DNA of 64,000 bases. Source: Canna indica. Taxonomy: Eukaryota; Streptophyta; Magnoliopsida; Zingiberales; Cannaceae. The notes under the pieces were generated by a model that had not been told where the DNA came from, ran no database searches, and saw only the letters and a list, made by a program, of their open reading frames with translations. Position 1 is the stretch's first letter. Every line of letters begins with the position of its first letter. Below are positions 22,768-34,451 of this stretch, piece after piece. The position numbers and the translations under genes are program-made. Location: assembly GCA_034359265.1 (NCBI GenBank), contig CP136891.1, positions 60,612,001 through 60,676,000 of the forward strand, in the 5' to 3' direction.

Positions 22768-23039
22768 AACAGGGACCTCAGCTGGTTCTCTCAAGGGATG
22801 TCATTTTTTATGAAATGTCTGCGTGGAGATAGGAAGATAATGAAATTCAGATTACTGTTGAACCTGGTGGAGTCGCGATAATCCCTCCAGTTGGTGCCCC
22901 TCTAGCGACCAATCAAACATAAGGAGAAACTTCAAGGGCCAATTCTTCAAGTGAGTATTCTAACTCTGGTTCTCCCCAGAGGTATCGCTCTTTATCTGAT
23001 GTTTATGCCTCAAGTATCTTTGTTTTATTTGCTAGAGAA

Positions 23040-24549
23040 ACACAGAATTTTTAGGAAGCTGCAAAAGAAGAAGTTTGGAGAAAAGGAATGAGGAAATCAA
23101 AAGCATCAAGAAAAATCAGACATGGGAATTAGTCGATCTACTAGAAGGAAAAGATGCAATTGGACTGAAATGGATCTTCAAGACCAAGTATAATGAAGAT
23201 GGCAGTATTCAAAAGTATAAGGCCAAAGTGGTCGTAAAAGGCTACTCACAACAACCCAGGGTTGATTTTAATGAGACTTTCTCTCTGGTAGTTCGAATGG
23301 AGACGATAAGAATTGTTCTTGCTTTAGCAGCCCAATTCGAAACGAAGGTGTTCCAACTCGATGTCAAGTCAGCGTTCCAAAATGGAGAGTTAGAAGAAAA
23401 GGTGTACGTATACCAACCCGAAGGCTATGTCGTGAAGGGAAAGGAAGACAAAGTTTGTCGGCTCCGAAAGGCTCTCTACACTATGGTCTAACTCGAGCTT
23501 GGAATAGCAAGATTGGCTCATATTTCCAACAATTTGGTCTTCAACAAAGCCAAAGAACATATTTAAAGATGGTTGAAGATTTTAACTCAAGCCTGGAATA
23601 GTAAGATTGACTCATATTTCCAACACTTTGGTCTTCAACGAAGCCAAAGAACAAATTTAAAGATGGTTGAAGATTTCAAAAAGGCCATGATGAAAGAATT
23701 CGAGATGACTGATCTAGGCATCATGAAGTACTTTCTCGGTTTTCAAGTCAAGCAATCAAGAGGCGAGATCTTTATTTTGCAAGAGAAATATATTGAGGAC
23801 CTGATAAAGAAGTTTCAGATGTCAACATCAAAACCGATGCCTGCACCAATGGCAATTAACGAGAAGCTGCAGAGATGGTCGATGAGAAGATTTATCGAAG
23901 CTTGGTGGGATCTCTAATTTATCTCACTAATACAAGGCCTGATATTGTGCAGCTTGTAAGTGTTGTTTCAAGATTCAAGAGCAAGCCCAGCAAGATTCAT
24001 TATGCTGCAGCAAAGAGAATTCTTAGGTACTTGCAGGGAACAAAACAATCGGGGCTCAAATATACCAAAGAAGGAAACAACAAGCTGGTCGGGTTCACAG
24101 ATAGTGATTGGGCAAGTTCTATGGATGATAGAAGAAGCACTTCAGGATATCTTTTTTGCCTGGGTTCGAAGATAATTTCCTAGAGCTCTAGGAAGCAAAA
24201 TACTGTTGCATTATCTTCTGCGGAAGCATAATATGCAGCAGCTACAAGTGCAGCTTGTGAAGTTGTTTGGCTTCGGCAAATTTTGTCTGATATGCAGTAG
24301 AATGAAGAAGATCTGACTGTCATTTTCTGTGACAACATGTCAATGATAACCATGACGAAAAATCTTGTTTTTCATGCTAGAAGCAAGCATATTGAGCTCT
24401 GCCATAACTTTATTCGAGACTTGGTGAACAAAAGAGAGATTTGCTTGAAGTTCATTGGGTACAACGAGCAGCCAGCAGATGTTCTTACCAAACCAATATC
24501 TAAGGAGAAACTTGAGAAGTTCAAAGGCTTAATGAAAATCACAAATTAA
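23040..24549 (+). pseudogene. Second copia element: pol remnant (reverse transcriptase and RNase H)
   Basis: Gag, protease and integrase are absent: the LTR leads within about 280 bp into the reverse transcriptase. The frames read EIKSIKKNQTWELVDLLEGK, then IGLKWIFKTKYNEDGSIQKY and VFQLDVKSAFQNGELEEKVY. A 94 bp tandem duplication (23489-23582 and 23583-23676) shifts the frame, and the segment that should carry YVDD is missing between SQRTNLK and DFKKAMMKEFEMTDLGIMKY. RNase H pieces follow (LVGFTDSDWASSMDDRRSTS; EQPADVLTKPISKEKL), ending at TAA just before the polypurine tract. It cannot make a working enzyme. Confidence 0.85.
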
Positions 24550-24556
24550 GAGGGGG

Positions 24557-24924
24557 TGTTAAAAGTTAATTTGTAATGTCCATTATAGTACTTTCTAGAA
24601 AGTTTGACTAAGTTTAAGGTCTCTTAGTTATTGAAATTGTGATAGTCTTAATGAGTCTTTGGAATTATGTCATACTTAATGAGTCTTTGGAATTATGTTA
24701 GTCTTAATTAGTCTTTGGAATTGTGTTTGAACCTTAATTATGAGTCTAGAATTATCATGTGAAAAAATAGACAAGAGTTCTGTCATTGTAATCAACCAAA
24801 AAAAGGAAGTAAAACCCTCTTATGTGAGCAAATAATTTCTTGTGTGTTTTATTCCTCTATTTTATCCCCAACAAGCCTCGTCACCACAAATAAGCATGAC
24901 TTCGCCCCAATCTCATGACCCACA
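24557..24924 (+). repeat. 3' LTR of the second copia element
   Basis: It starts TGTTAAAAG after the polypurine tract AGAGGGGG (24549-24556) and ends CCCACA, 368 bp. Inside are three copies of a CTTAATGAGTCTTTGGAATT-type unit of about 30 bp (24647-24725). The 5' partner is truncated (22621-22767). Confidence 0.7.
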
Positions 24925-25096
24925 AATAGCATAGCTGAGGTCCTCGGTGCTTTCTTCTAGATTCAATGTCAAGTCTTCAGTTATCTCATCTGAGTGGCTC
25001 AACAAGTTAGCAAAAGATTTTTTAGCACATGCCACTAGTCTTGCAGTTATGGAGATGAACATATTATAATTGGAACAATAAAAGGTCGTATGTTTA

Positions 25097-25190
25097 TGCT
25101 AATTAGTTTATTGTGTGCTAACTTTCATTAGTTGTATGCTAATTAGTTTATTGTGTGCTAACTTTCATTAGTTGTGTGCTAATTAGTTTG
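25097..25190. repeat. 40 bp tandem repeat, about 2.5 units
   Basis: TGCTAATTAGTTTATTGTGT and the next 20 bases recur at 25097, 25137 and 25177 with few changes. Confidence 0.85.
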
Positions 25191-25490
25191 TCGTATGCAA
25201 AGTTTAAAAGTAGGATTTTGTTGTTCAGTTAACCCATGAAGATATAGTGCACACCCGACTTGTTCTAATTCCTAGCTAATTGAATTATAGTAGATAGTTG
25301 TATAGCTAATTGAGTTTGGGTAAATTTTGCATATACATGACTTGTTCTAATTCCTAAGCAACTGATATAAACTAATATGTTTTATGTTATATCAGGACAA
25401 AGTAGAATAAATAGTATTACACATGATTTTTCTTGAACTAATAAGTATACTTTTGGTACTAGCATTCTCATAATCTCATTTTTATCATTA

Positions 25491-25522
25491 CTAGAAAAGA
25501 TCCCGCGCTACACAGCGGGATC
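25491..25522 (-). mobile_element. Helitron 3' terminus
   Basis: On the minus strand GATCCCGC and GCGGGATC form an 8 bp stem (25499-25506 and 25515-25522) with an 8 nt loop. They are followed by TTTT and CTAG, then T. A GC-rich hairpin just before CTRR, inserted next to T, is the Helitron 3' end. The element would extend to higher coordinates; the start (TC...) was not found in the AT-rich sequence, so its length is unknown. Confidence 0.68.
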
Positions 25523-25723
25523 CAAATAATATTATAAAATATTTTTAAATTAATAATAATGATGATGAAATTGATTCTATATTATCAGATAAAATGAATA
25601 AAACATAATTATATATTAATATATGAAAATAATATCATTTGTTAATAGAGTTAAATATAAATATCAATCTTACGGTAGCAAACTTAAATTCAATCATAAT
25701 AGTATGTTTTTAATATTCTAGAT

Positions 25724-26217
25724 TAGAGCCGGCAAAATATGGCCCGGCCCGATAGCCGGAAAAAATATCGGGTTCGGGCCGATTCTTATCGTGCTCGGGC
25801 CGTTATCGGGCTGGCCCGATAAGGCTCGAAAAATTATTGGGCCGGACTGGGCTAGGCGGTGTAGGCCCGGCTCGGCCCAATAGCCCAATAAGGATTTGGG
25901 TATTATCGGGCTATTGGGCTCGAAACGACCTGATAGCTCGATATGGGCCCGATAACCCGATTATATTGGCACGATTTCAGTCCGATAGTACGATTTTGGC
26001 ATGATTTTTGCACGATTTTGGCACGATAAACCGTTTGGGCCTGAAATTTCATTTTTCATCTTTGTGTTTTCGGGCTAACGGGCCATGCCGGCCCGACACG
26101 CTATTTTTTCGTGCCGGACCGGGCCAACAACTTCGGGCCCGAATCGCTATCGGGCCAAGCCGGGCCGACCTAAAAAAAATTCGGGCCGGCCCAGCCCGGC
26201 ATGATTTGCCAGGCCTA
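25724..26217 (+). mobile_element. hAT-type MITE, GGCCCGG-word family
   Basis: 494 bp. Ends TAGAGCCGGCAAAATATGGC and, on the minus strand, TAGGCCTGGCAAATCATGCC form inverted repeats. The 8 bp flanks TTCTAGAT (25716-25723) and TTCTTGAT (26218-26225) match at seven positions. The interior is made of repeated words (CGGGCCG, CCCGATA, TTGGCACGA). It has no coding content and is probably inserted within the Helitron. Confidence 0.8.
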
Positions 26218-26225
26218 TTCTTGAT

Positions 26226-29160
26226 AGAAAACTAATGAAAATATAATAAAGGTGGATACAATTTTAAAAAATAAAATACAACAGTAAAACAAAATCAAAA
26301 GAAAAATATTAATAAGTGAAATAACGAATTCATAGTTAAGAAATCATAGCTCGCAAAATTACAATTTCAAAAATGAAAAAAATAACTACACTTTCTAATA
26401 AAATACAAACATTATAAAATAATTTTTAATCAAAACATATATGAAATCAATTATATAGTAAAAGACGTAATGAATAAAGTATAGTTAAATATTATAATAT
26501 AAATATATGGTCATGTATTAATAGAAGTAAAAATAAAGATGAGTTTTACAATGGTCTAATTTAAAATCAACAATAATAGTAAACTTTAATATACCTAATT
26601 AAAATTATTGGATATTTAATAAATGTATATAATTTTTAATAAAAATACAACAATAAACACACATTTATAAAAACAATAATAGCATTAAACATAAACACTC
26701 AAAATAGTGTATTTGATAAATTAAAAAGGAACATAATTTTAGTGACTTACAATTCTGATAAAGGTTTAAAAAAATAAAAATATAAGAAAAATAGACTTAA
26801 CAAAATGATTAAGAGGTCTCACTTATCACGTACCACTTGATTATATTAGTAATCTCACTATGATATCTAAAATGGAAGTAAAGGTAAAAGCTCAAACTAA
26901 ATAATTTAATAAAAACTTAAAAATCAAATTTAATGAACAAATAATATTTTCTTCACTTAAAAAATAAAAAAATAACAAAAATATAAATTTTAAAAAGTAA
27001 TAATATAGAAAATATAAAATATATAACAAAAATAAAATAAATATTTAAAATATATAATTATACTTAATTTATTTTAGAGTTTTGAAATAATTTTAGAAAA
27101 TATGAATCATCAAACTACATAATAAATTCTACTAAAATTTTTTAAAATCTGAATGAAATTCACTAATTAAGGACAATAAGACTAAATGCCTATATATTTT
27201 TAAATAGTAAAATTAAAATAATAATTAGTATAATATTAATCAAAATTTTGATTACATTTACTAAAAAATGTTCTTATATACTTCTCATATACCATTTTTC
27301 ATATACTAATTGATTAGCATATCATTTATTTTACTACAACATCCATTAGCTATATATATTAGGTATTTATAGTTTTTTGCTTCAAATTTTTAAGCCTCTC
27401 AAAAATCTGAAAGCTTAAACTAATTTAAAAATCAGTCGAAGAACGTGACAATGAAATCAAGTTAATAATAAATAATATTTTCTTAGTAAATAATATATAA
27501 CAAAATAAAATATAAAATAATGATAGTAATAATAAATAATATAAGATATACAGTATATAAGAAGAAAAATAAAAGAATAATTTAAAAAATATATAAGTAT
27601 GTATATTAGACTATTTTAATATTTGAATTTTAGAAAAAATAATAATACACCAATCCAAACTAAAAAAATTTACTCAATAAGAATAACAGAAATAATTAAT
27701 ATAATAAATAAATATTGTATATAATATATATTCAATATATAATTATATAATAAAATATATTATTAATATATATTTATTTCAATCAAATTTGCCAAGAAAA
27801 TATGAAATATAAACCAAATCAAAAATTTCAACGAAGAGAATCAAAAAATCATATAATGCCATATGAGATAAGCTCAATTTTTTGGACTTAAGAATATCAA
27901 TGCTTCTACTTATTGAATATATAATTTGATATTCTTTTTATTTGAATAGATATTCAAATTTTAGAGATATTTGAAATTACATCTTTTTATTCGAGTTTGA
28001 GATTTTAAAAAAATTTGAATTAATTTAAAATTTTAATTCAATTTGAGTAAAATTTATTTAATTTTTTTGAATTGATTGAAATATATTAGTTTCCATGTAT
28101 TATATAGGTACATATTACATAAAACTAATTTATTCAAGAGTAAGTTATATTAATTCGAGATTTTAAATTTTTATTATAGAATGCAAACTTTATAACTAAA
28201 AAATTTAATGAAAATTTATTAATCAAAGTAAGTTGAAGGGAAAAATTAAAATTTAAGTAAATAATATAATAAAAAATATATTGATTTGATTTGAAGTATC
28301 ATTTTAAAAAAAAAATACATATATGGACTTGATTAAAAAAACAAATTTAGAATAGATAATAATAAATATACTAAAAGATAATATGAACTAATACTAATAA
28401 AATTAAAAAAATAAATTAAAAAAAGGGAAAAGGAAATTAAATTAAATTAAATTATAGATAGTATTATAAATTTTCAACTATAACGTAAAAAAAGGAAAAA
28501 ATGATATATAATATATAATAGGAAAATATGTATATTTATAAAATATATTTTATATAAAGAAAAATGTATATTAAAAGATGTAGAAATTTTGGAAGGATAA
28601 AATTATGTAATTATTTTTACTGACAATAGTTTGGAAAATTTTGAATCAATTTAAAGTTTTGATTACATTCAAATCAAATCTAATTAAAATTGAGATTTAA
28701 ATAACCTTTGGTATTTTAAAATTCAAAATTTTGAACTTTTTAATGCAATAGGTACAATTGAATAAAAATTTGAATAAATTAATTAAATTATAAAAGTTCA
28801 AATTTTAATAGGTTTTAAATAAAATATAATAATATTATTAAATATCTATTAAAAATAATATAATTTAATACTACCAAAATAAAATAAAATTTGAAATCTT
28901 AATTTTGATATATAAAATATAATAAAAATCAAAAATATAAAAAATTAAAATATTTTTAAAATCATAATTTTGATATATAAAATATAATAAAAATCAAAAA
29001 GTAAAAAAAGTAAAACATTTTTTTAAAAAAATATCCTCCTTTCTTAAAAAATATAAAAAAATAAAGATAGAATAAAAAATATATAAAATTAAAAAAGCAA
29101 AATAATTTGAATAAGAAAAATAAATAAAATAATTAATATTTTAAAAGTAAAAGTAGAAGA
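26226..29160. other. Very AT-rich non-coding block
   Basis: About 2.9 kb of A/T-dominated sequence without open frames of note. It contains diverged internal repeats: segments after 25541 and after 26401 share words such as ATAAAATAATTTTTAATC and AATAATAGTA. It may be the body of the Helitron whose 3' end is at 25491, but no start was found. Confidence 0.5.
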
Positions 29161-29171
29161 AGAAAGGGCAG

Positions 29172-29276
29172 CCAATGCTGCTCTTCGTTTATAAACTGCA
29201 GCGCTGAGAGCGCTGCTTTTCTTTTTTTTTAATTAAAAAGAAAAAAGAAAAAATGTGCGGCGCTACTCAGCGCTGC
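29172..29276. repeat. GC-rich palindromic island 1
   Basis: Inside AT-rich sequence, GCAGCGCTGAGAGCGCTGC (29198-29216) is a perfect 8 bp inverted repeat with a 3 nt loop. About 45 bp on, GGCGCTACTCAGCGCTGCCC repeats the theme. Related islands lie at 31396-31470, 33306-33390, 34452-34490, 34532-34615 and 35230-35370. Confidence 0.75.
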
Positions 29277-30520
29277 CCTTTTCTTATATAAAAAAAAGAA
29301 AATAATGAAAATAAAAACGTGGAATGTGAAGAGAGCTATGGTTTTGATAAATAAGATACAAACTGAAATGTGAGTTTAACTATCATTTCACAGCTTATAC
29401 AACTAAATATTTCTCTTATATTTGTTTCATGTGATATCCAATAGTACTAGTAAAAGTGGGTTAACTAAAACCGAGAGGAAGTGTCTCTATCCCCATTGTG
29501 GATTTACTTTCTTGCACTTGAAAAAAATAATAGAGCTTCTGTAAAGTTGACCAAATAGGTGATACATATGTAAAATGACCTGAAATAGGAGGTGTTATTG
29601 CTTTCACTAAATATTGGATTAATTAGCTAGGTTTACTTGTCAATTATCATGATGTTTATCTCTTTTTTGGATTCAAGTAAAGAGAGGAATAGGAATTAGG
29701 AAGAGAAGAATAGAGAACTTAGAAATTGGTAGGTAGGTTAAAAAAATTTATTAGTTGATCAAAAATTATCGGTTAATCGAATCGAAAAAAATAAAATTGA
29801 AATGATGATTAATCGAAGTTAATGAATCGATTAATAAAATTACCAATGGAAGGATTAACTAGTCTATGCTCACCCCTAATATTTTGAGTATTCATGTAAC
29901 TAGTGTTGCTTCAAAATATGCATTTAGCATGGGTGGAAAAACTATATCCATTACTAGAAATTCTCTTAAGGCGAAAACAGTCCAAGTTCTAATTTGTTTT
30001 CAAGATTTGATTCGAGAAGAAGAAAGTAATTATTAAATCTTGATAAATTATTTGATTTATGCGACTATTTTTTTCTAATTTATGTTTTTTAATCTTGAAA
30101 TAAAAGTTGGTTCGATGGCTTTTAGGATATGATAGATTTAAAGATGATGATTGGATAGCTCCAGCGAGGAGAATGACTGATAAAAATGATGATGAAGTTG
30201 AAATTGGATTTTATTATTTTTTTCTAATTTATTGATGGCAATTTGATATATTTATTTATTTATTTTTTATGTGAAGAAAAATAGAAATAGAATACAGTAG
30301 TTGTTCACTTTGGATTCTTATATATACAAATTTGAAAAAGTAATATATACTGAATAATTGTTGAATTATTTTAGTATAATTAAACATATTATATGATGAT
30401 AATATTTTCGGACTTGTAATGTTTTATAGTACAGTTTATATATTTGTTTTATTTTAAATTTATTGAAATGTTGATGTTATAGTAAAATATATAATGGGGG
30501 TGAATAAATAAAATATTAAA
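29277..30520. other. AT-rich non-coding with a TAGGGGTGAGC-family repeat in reverse
   Basis: Nothing coding. At about 29745-29878 the words GGTTAATCGAATCG and AATCGATTAA lead to GCTCACCCCTA, the reverse complement of the TAGGGGTGAGC terminus seen at 22403 and 37797. The rest shows no structure. Confidence 0.5.
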
Positions 30521-30524
30521 TACA

Positions 30525-30720
30525 AGGAAGGAAAAAAAATGGATAAAAAACGTGGGTTGGATTGGGCCGGGCTCGGGTTTTGCTTAAATTTCATGGGACA
30601 GACCTAGTTCGGCCAGTGTTTTTAAAATTCAAGCTCAGACTTCATCTTATAAAATTGGGCCCCATTGGCTCGACCGGCCCTCATTGAGCCTGGCCTGACC
30701 CGGCCCACCAGAGAAGCATA
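30525..30720. repeat. Remnant of a GGCCCGG-word repeat
   Basis: GGGCCGGGCTCGGG, GGGCCCCATTGG and CCTGACCCGGCCCACC recall the interior of the MITE at 25724-26217. No terminal repeats are recognisable. Confidence 0.35.
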
Positions 30721-30762
30721 AGCACAATCAAAGAGATGGAGCTCTACCATGGATGACTTCGG

Positions 30763-31218
30763 TCAAGTGGTCTCTAAATCTGAACTATAAGCAGTGGGGA
30801 GGGGAATGACGAGTGCGGTGGCTTGTGGGTAGGGTTTAACAGTGGAGATGGAGAGTCGGCGAATTAGATTCCGGCGAGGGGGAGTGGGGAGATCGGGAGC
30901 CACAGAAGAGGCGGTCGACACAGTAGAGGGGATGGAGAGATCATGGTCATTAGATGAAGTAATGGGGAGGGGAATGAGGAGAGCGGTGGCTTGTGGGTAG
31001 GGTTTAACAGTGGAGACGGAGAGTCGGCGAATTAGATTCCGACGAGGGGGAGTGGGGAGATCGGGAGCCAGAGACGACGAAGAAGAGGCGGTCGACATAG
31101 TAGAGGGGATGGAGAGATCATGGTCACTAGATGAAGTAACGGAGAGGGGAATGAGGAGTGTGGCAGCTGCCTGTAAAGATAACATATCAAAAGTAGTAAA
31201 GATAACCTGTTCGTTCAC
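30763..31218 (-). CDS. Open frame with an internal tandem repeat of about 55-60 residues, unidentified
   Basis: A 151-codon open frame on the minus strand. Two tandem copies contain DHDLSIPST, STASS, LAPDLPTPPRRNLIRRLS and STVKPYPQATA, and a third begins at the C-terminus. At DNA level the repeat spans roughly 30800-31150. The protein is Ser/Pro/Arg-rich with no signal peptide or membrane segment. The frame has no ATG at its 5' end and opens with GTG. A TTTACAG just before GCAGCTGCC (about 31172) is a possible splice acceptor, so the real start may lie upstream near 31290. I do not recognise the family. It could be a decayed first exon or a chance frame kept open by the repeat. Confidence 0.35.
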   Translation of the reverse strand: MNEQVIFTTFDMLSLQAAATLLIPLSVTSSSDHDLSIPSTMSTASSSSSLAPDLPTPPRRNLIRRLSVSTVKPYPQATALLIPLPITSSNDHDLSIPSTVSTASSVAPDLPTPPRRNLIRRLSISTVKPYPQATALVIPLPTAYSSDLETT

Positions 31219-31395
31219 GGAAGAGTGGTTGTCTCTGCGCCTGCAGCGAGGAAGACGCCTCCAGCCGCGTCGCGGAGATGTCGAGCAGAGAGAATGGAGA
31301 TGAAGGCTTGAAGATTGTGAGAAGACGTAGATGAATAGAGTGTTTGAGAGATGATTTTGTAGGGTTTAAGAGTAAGGAGAAGCGAACTGATTCAG

Positions 31396-31470
31396 GGTTT
31401 AAGGGATGATTTGCAGCTCTGCCGTTGAGCGCTGCTCGCCTGCTCTAAGCGGCAAGCACTGCCCAACGCC
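31396..31470. repeat. GC-rich island 2
   Basis: It contains GTTGAGCGCTGCTCGCC and AAGCACTGCCCAACGCCCTG, the same word set as the other palindromic islands, here with weaker symmetry. Confidence 0.5.
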
Positions 31471-31589
31471 CTGTTTGTTTTGTTTGTTAAGGTAAAAAAT
31501 GGAAGCGGGGAAGGTGTACGGATGGATTTCGTACGATTTCATTCCCTTATTTCCTTTTTCTAATAAGACAATGGCAGCGGAGGGCTGCT

Positions 31590-33245
31590 CTAGGACACTC
31601 ATCTAATTCGTGGAAGGAGTAGGCTTGGCTTATTCGAAAGATATAGTCAGAAAGACTTGCTATATGCGGAGATACGATCTTGCTTATCTTATGAAATTGC
31701 CAATCTCCATAATGCACAGTCGACTCTCCTATCCCTAGCGTATAAGAAGGAGCCCCACTACGTAGTAATGAAGAACCAATTTCACCAATGGATATAGCGA
31801 AAAAATTGAATGGAGAGAACGGTTCGACTGGCATGTTTGACATCTATCTAGCCTGCCCCTTCCAAACAAACCTAACGTAAAGAGGCTTGCCTCTACGGTA
31901 GCTCGTCGTATCTATGGTTGAGAAAGACCACCAGCTATTCTTATATGTATCTTTTTGGTATGTGTAGAAGCAGTTGTAGTTATTCAAATGAGATCTATGA
32001 CCGATACTTCTAGGATTGGGTGTTGACCTTCTTTCTTTTTTGATAACCTCAGCCTAGAAGAGAAGGAAGTTTATTTAGTGAATAGGAGAGACCAGGCCGT
32101 AGGGCAAGCAGCAAGCTTTGAGGACGAAGGTTCAGTTCAGTGCTCATCAGCCAAGTGACCTTCATGACCTTTCCCTGCTCTCTAAAACCGCCTCAATTCC
32201 AATCTCCAGGAACATTGTAGAAAGAGAAATGCATTGAGTATTCTTTCTGATCGAGTTTAAGATACGACTCCCGCCTGCTCTACCTTTTAGCCAGTTTTAG
32301 GTGTTGAAAGTGCTTCCAAAAATATGCTTCACACAACCCGCCCTTCTCATGTTCGCACTCAAATCAGCTTCTATCTGCAGCATCTCCACTTTCTACTCGA
32401 CTCTTCACAGAGGCCTCATGCTTCTCCTTTATCGTGGTAACAGTTCGCAGAGGCGACGCATCCATTCCTTCATTTTGGTTGGTCAGGACTGCTTCAAGAG
32501 ATGTCTATGCACCGCTATCTTAAAAGACAAGAGATGGTATTCGCTCCACTATACAACCATGTCCTCACTGAAAGGAAGCTACCAATCATACGCCAAGCCC
32601 AATGAATGATATAATTGATGAAGTCGTGAAGACAAGGACGGAGTTGACTGGGCTATAGTGATCAGAAAAAGACGTGGCAACTGTGAACTTTCCTGCCGTA
32701 TCTGAACCTTTCAATCCTTATTTCTGTTTCTCCTATTTTTTTAGCAAGGTGAAGCCTCGGGGAGGAGTCATGTAGGTCGGCAGCATCCCTGTGTTTTTTG
32801 CATACCTTGCTTATGGAAAGGCAGCCTACCCTATACAAACAAGAGAGTATCGACCGACAGACGAGAAGGCAAAGTGAAAGGAAAGTGGTGCTTCATCTAC
32901 AAGAAAGTCTGTCGAACCTTTATTTGGTAAATGCAATCATGAAATATTTTCAGTCCAGAAAGAAAGTATTTACGCCTGCTTTTGACTCATATGGGGGACA
33001 TCAAAAACGTGAAAGAAGCCTGGTTTAGCGTCCTGGAAGGTCGATTGAACCCCCTTGTGAATTACCCAACTCATGTCATGAACGAGCCAAATAGCGCTTT
33101 TTTGTCTAGACGGAAATCCCCTCGCTAACGAAATGCTGTCTCACACCTCTACCTCTACCCAAGGACAGGCGTTATACGGAAACATATTCCCTCTTCTCCT
33201 ACTACCTAGTACCGGCTCCCACTCCTTTACCCGGCTCCCAAAGGA
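31590..33245. other. Candidate nuclear insertion of mitochondrial DNA
   Basis: About 1.65 kb whose base composition and style differ sharply from both flanks: near-balanced GC, no A/T runs, and phrases typical of plant mitochondrial spacer DNA (for example GCATGTTTGACATCTATCTA and CTCGCTAACGAAATGCTGTC). Short open frames occur on both strands (minus 31843-31547; plus 32301-32609 and 32798-33028). None is a mitochondrial gene that I can name. Similar sequences bracket it (TTTTTCTAATAAGACAATGG at about 31555 and 33291). The origin is inferred from composition; a search against mitochondrial genomes would settle it. Confidence 0.5.
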
Positions 33246-33287
33246 AATAGGAAAGATATTTTGATCTTCGTATCATTCCATATTTTC

Positions 33288-33390
33288 CTCTTTTTCTAAT
33301 AAGACAATGGGCAGCGCTGAGCGCTGCTCTAAATGCTGCCCATTTGTACGTTACCGCTGAGAGAGTGGCTCTTCTCAGCGTGGCTGTTTA
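33288..33390. repeat. GC-rich palindromic island 3 with flanking direct repeat
   Basis: TTTTTCTAATAAGACAATGG precedes GCAGCGCTGAGCGCTGC (33311-33327), a 7 bp inverted repeat with a 3 nt loop. It is enclosed in turn by GGGCAGC and GCTGCCC (33309 and 33335). A shorter version of the leader and island is at 31550-31600. Confidence 0.7.
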
Positions 33391-34200
33391 TTAATTATTA
33401 TTTTTTCTTTTTCTTTTTCTTTTTTTTAAAAAATATTTTATTTTATTCTTAATTCTTATTTTATCTACTATATTGATGATATAATTTTAGAAAATAAATC
33501 TTATGGTTGAAAGTATAAAAAATAAAGAAATATAAATGATATAAAATGTTAAACGGTGTATATTTATATAATATTTTATTTTATCTTATTTTTCTTTTCT
33601 TTATAAGTGGAACATATGAGTTTTGTTAAAAATTTAAAGTTTTCTTTGAAATGTGATAGTCAAACTTAATTTTTAATGTAGTAAGTTGAACCAGATAAAA
33701 AAAGAATTCAATAAATTAATCAAATTATAAAGTCAAATTCTAATAGCTAAATAAGTAAAATATAATAATAATGTTATATATTTATTTTTTAAAAAAAATT
33801 AATACCACCAAATTTTAGAATAATGTGAAATTTGAAACCAAAATTTTATAGAAAATAAAATAAAAATATGTAAAAATAAAAACAAATACAATTTAAAAAC
33901 AAAACAAAACAAAGAAATATATATATATATATATAAGAAAAATTAAAATTAAAATTAAAATTAAAAAAACTAAAATGAACTATTTTTAAAACAAAGATTT
34001 TTTTTGTAAAAAATGAAATAATAATTAAAGTCTATTAAAAAGAAGAAGAAAAACAAAATTAATAACAAAACAAATAAAAAAATAAAAAAAATAAAAAAAG
34101 GATATAAAATATATAATAAAAGAAAAAGCTAAAATAAAATATAATTTTAAAAAGTAAAAAAAACAAAGAAAAAATAACCATTTAAAATAAATAAAATAAA
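33391..34200. other. AT-rich non-coding block with microsatellites
   Basis: A/T-dominated, with an (AT)n run at about 33917-33936 and AAATT-type runs at about 33940-33965. No coding signal. Confidence 0.6.
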
Positions 34201-34204
34201 ATAA

Positions 34205-34451
34205 GAATTATATATATATGAAAAAAATTACAGCAAAATAATTCGAAAATCAAAGTAAGAAAACAAAAATGAAGAAAAGGTCGTGATGACAGCACCATAT
34301 ATATATATATATAAATACAGCAAAATAATTCAAAAACCAAAGTAAGAAAACAAAAATGAAGAAAGGGCTGTGATGACAACACTATATATATATATATATA
34401 TATAAATACAACAAAATAATTCAAAAATCAAAGTAAGAAAACAAAAATGAA
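34205..34451. repeat. Three tandem units of about 87-91 bp
   Basis: CAGCAAAATAATTC-type starts occur at 34231, 34318 and 34409. Each unit holds AAGTAAGAAAACAAAAATGA, AGAAAGGGCTGTG and an (AT)n run of varying length. The third unit runs into the palindromic island at 34452. Confidence 0.85.

Noticed and set aside
26008..26235. 75-codon open frame in the GC-rich part near 26 kb
   Set aside because: It lies inside the GGCCCGG-word MITE (25724-26217) and follows its repeat composition.
31590..33245. A mitochondrial tRNA or protein gene in the GC-richer block
   Set aside because: I looked for tRNA arms and known mitochondrial proteins and could not identify any, so only a general organellar origin is proposed.
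34182..34424. 80-codon hydrophobic minus-strand frame that could pass as a membrane protein
   Set aside because: It comes from (AT)n runs and three tandem A/T-rich units, with no start context and no sign of selection.
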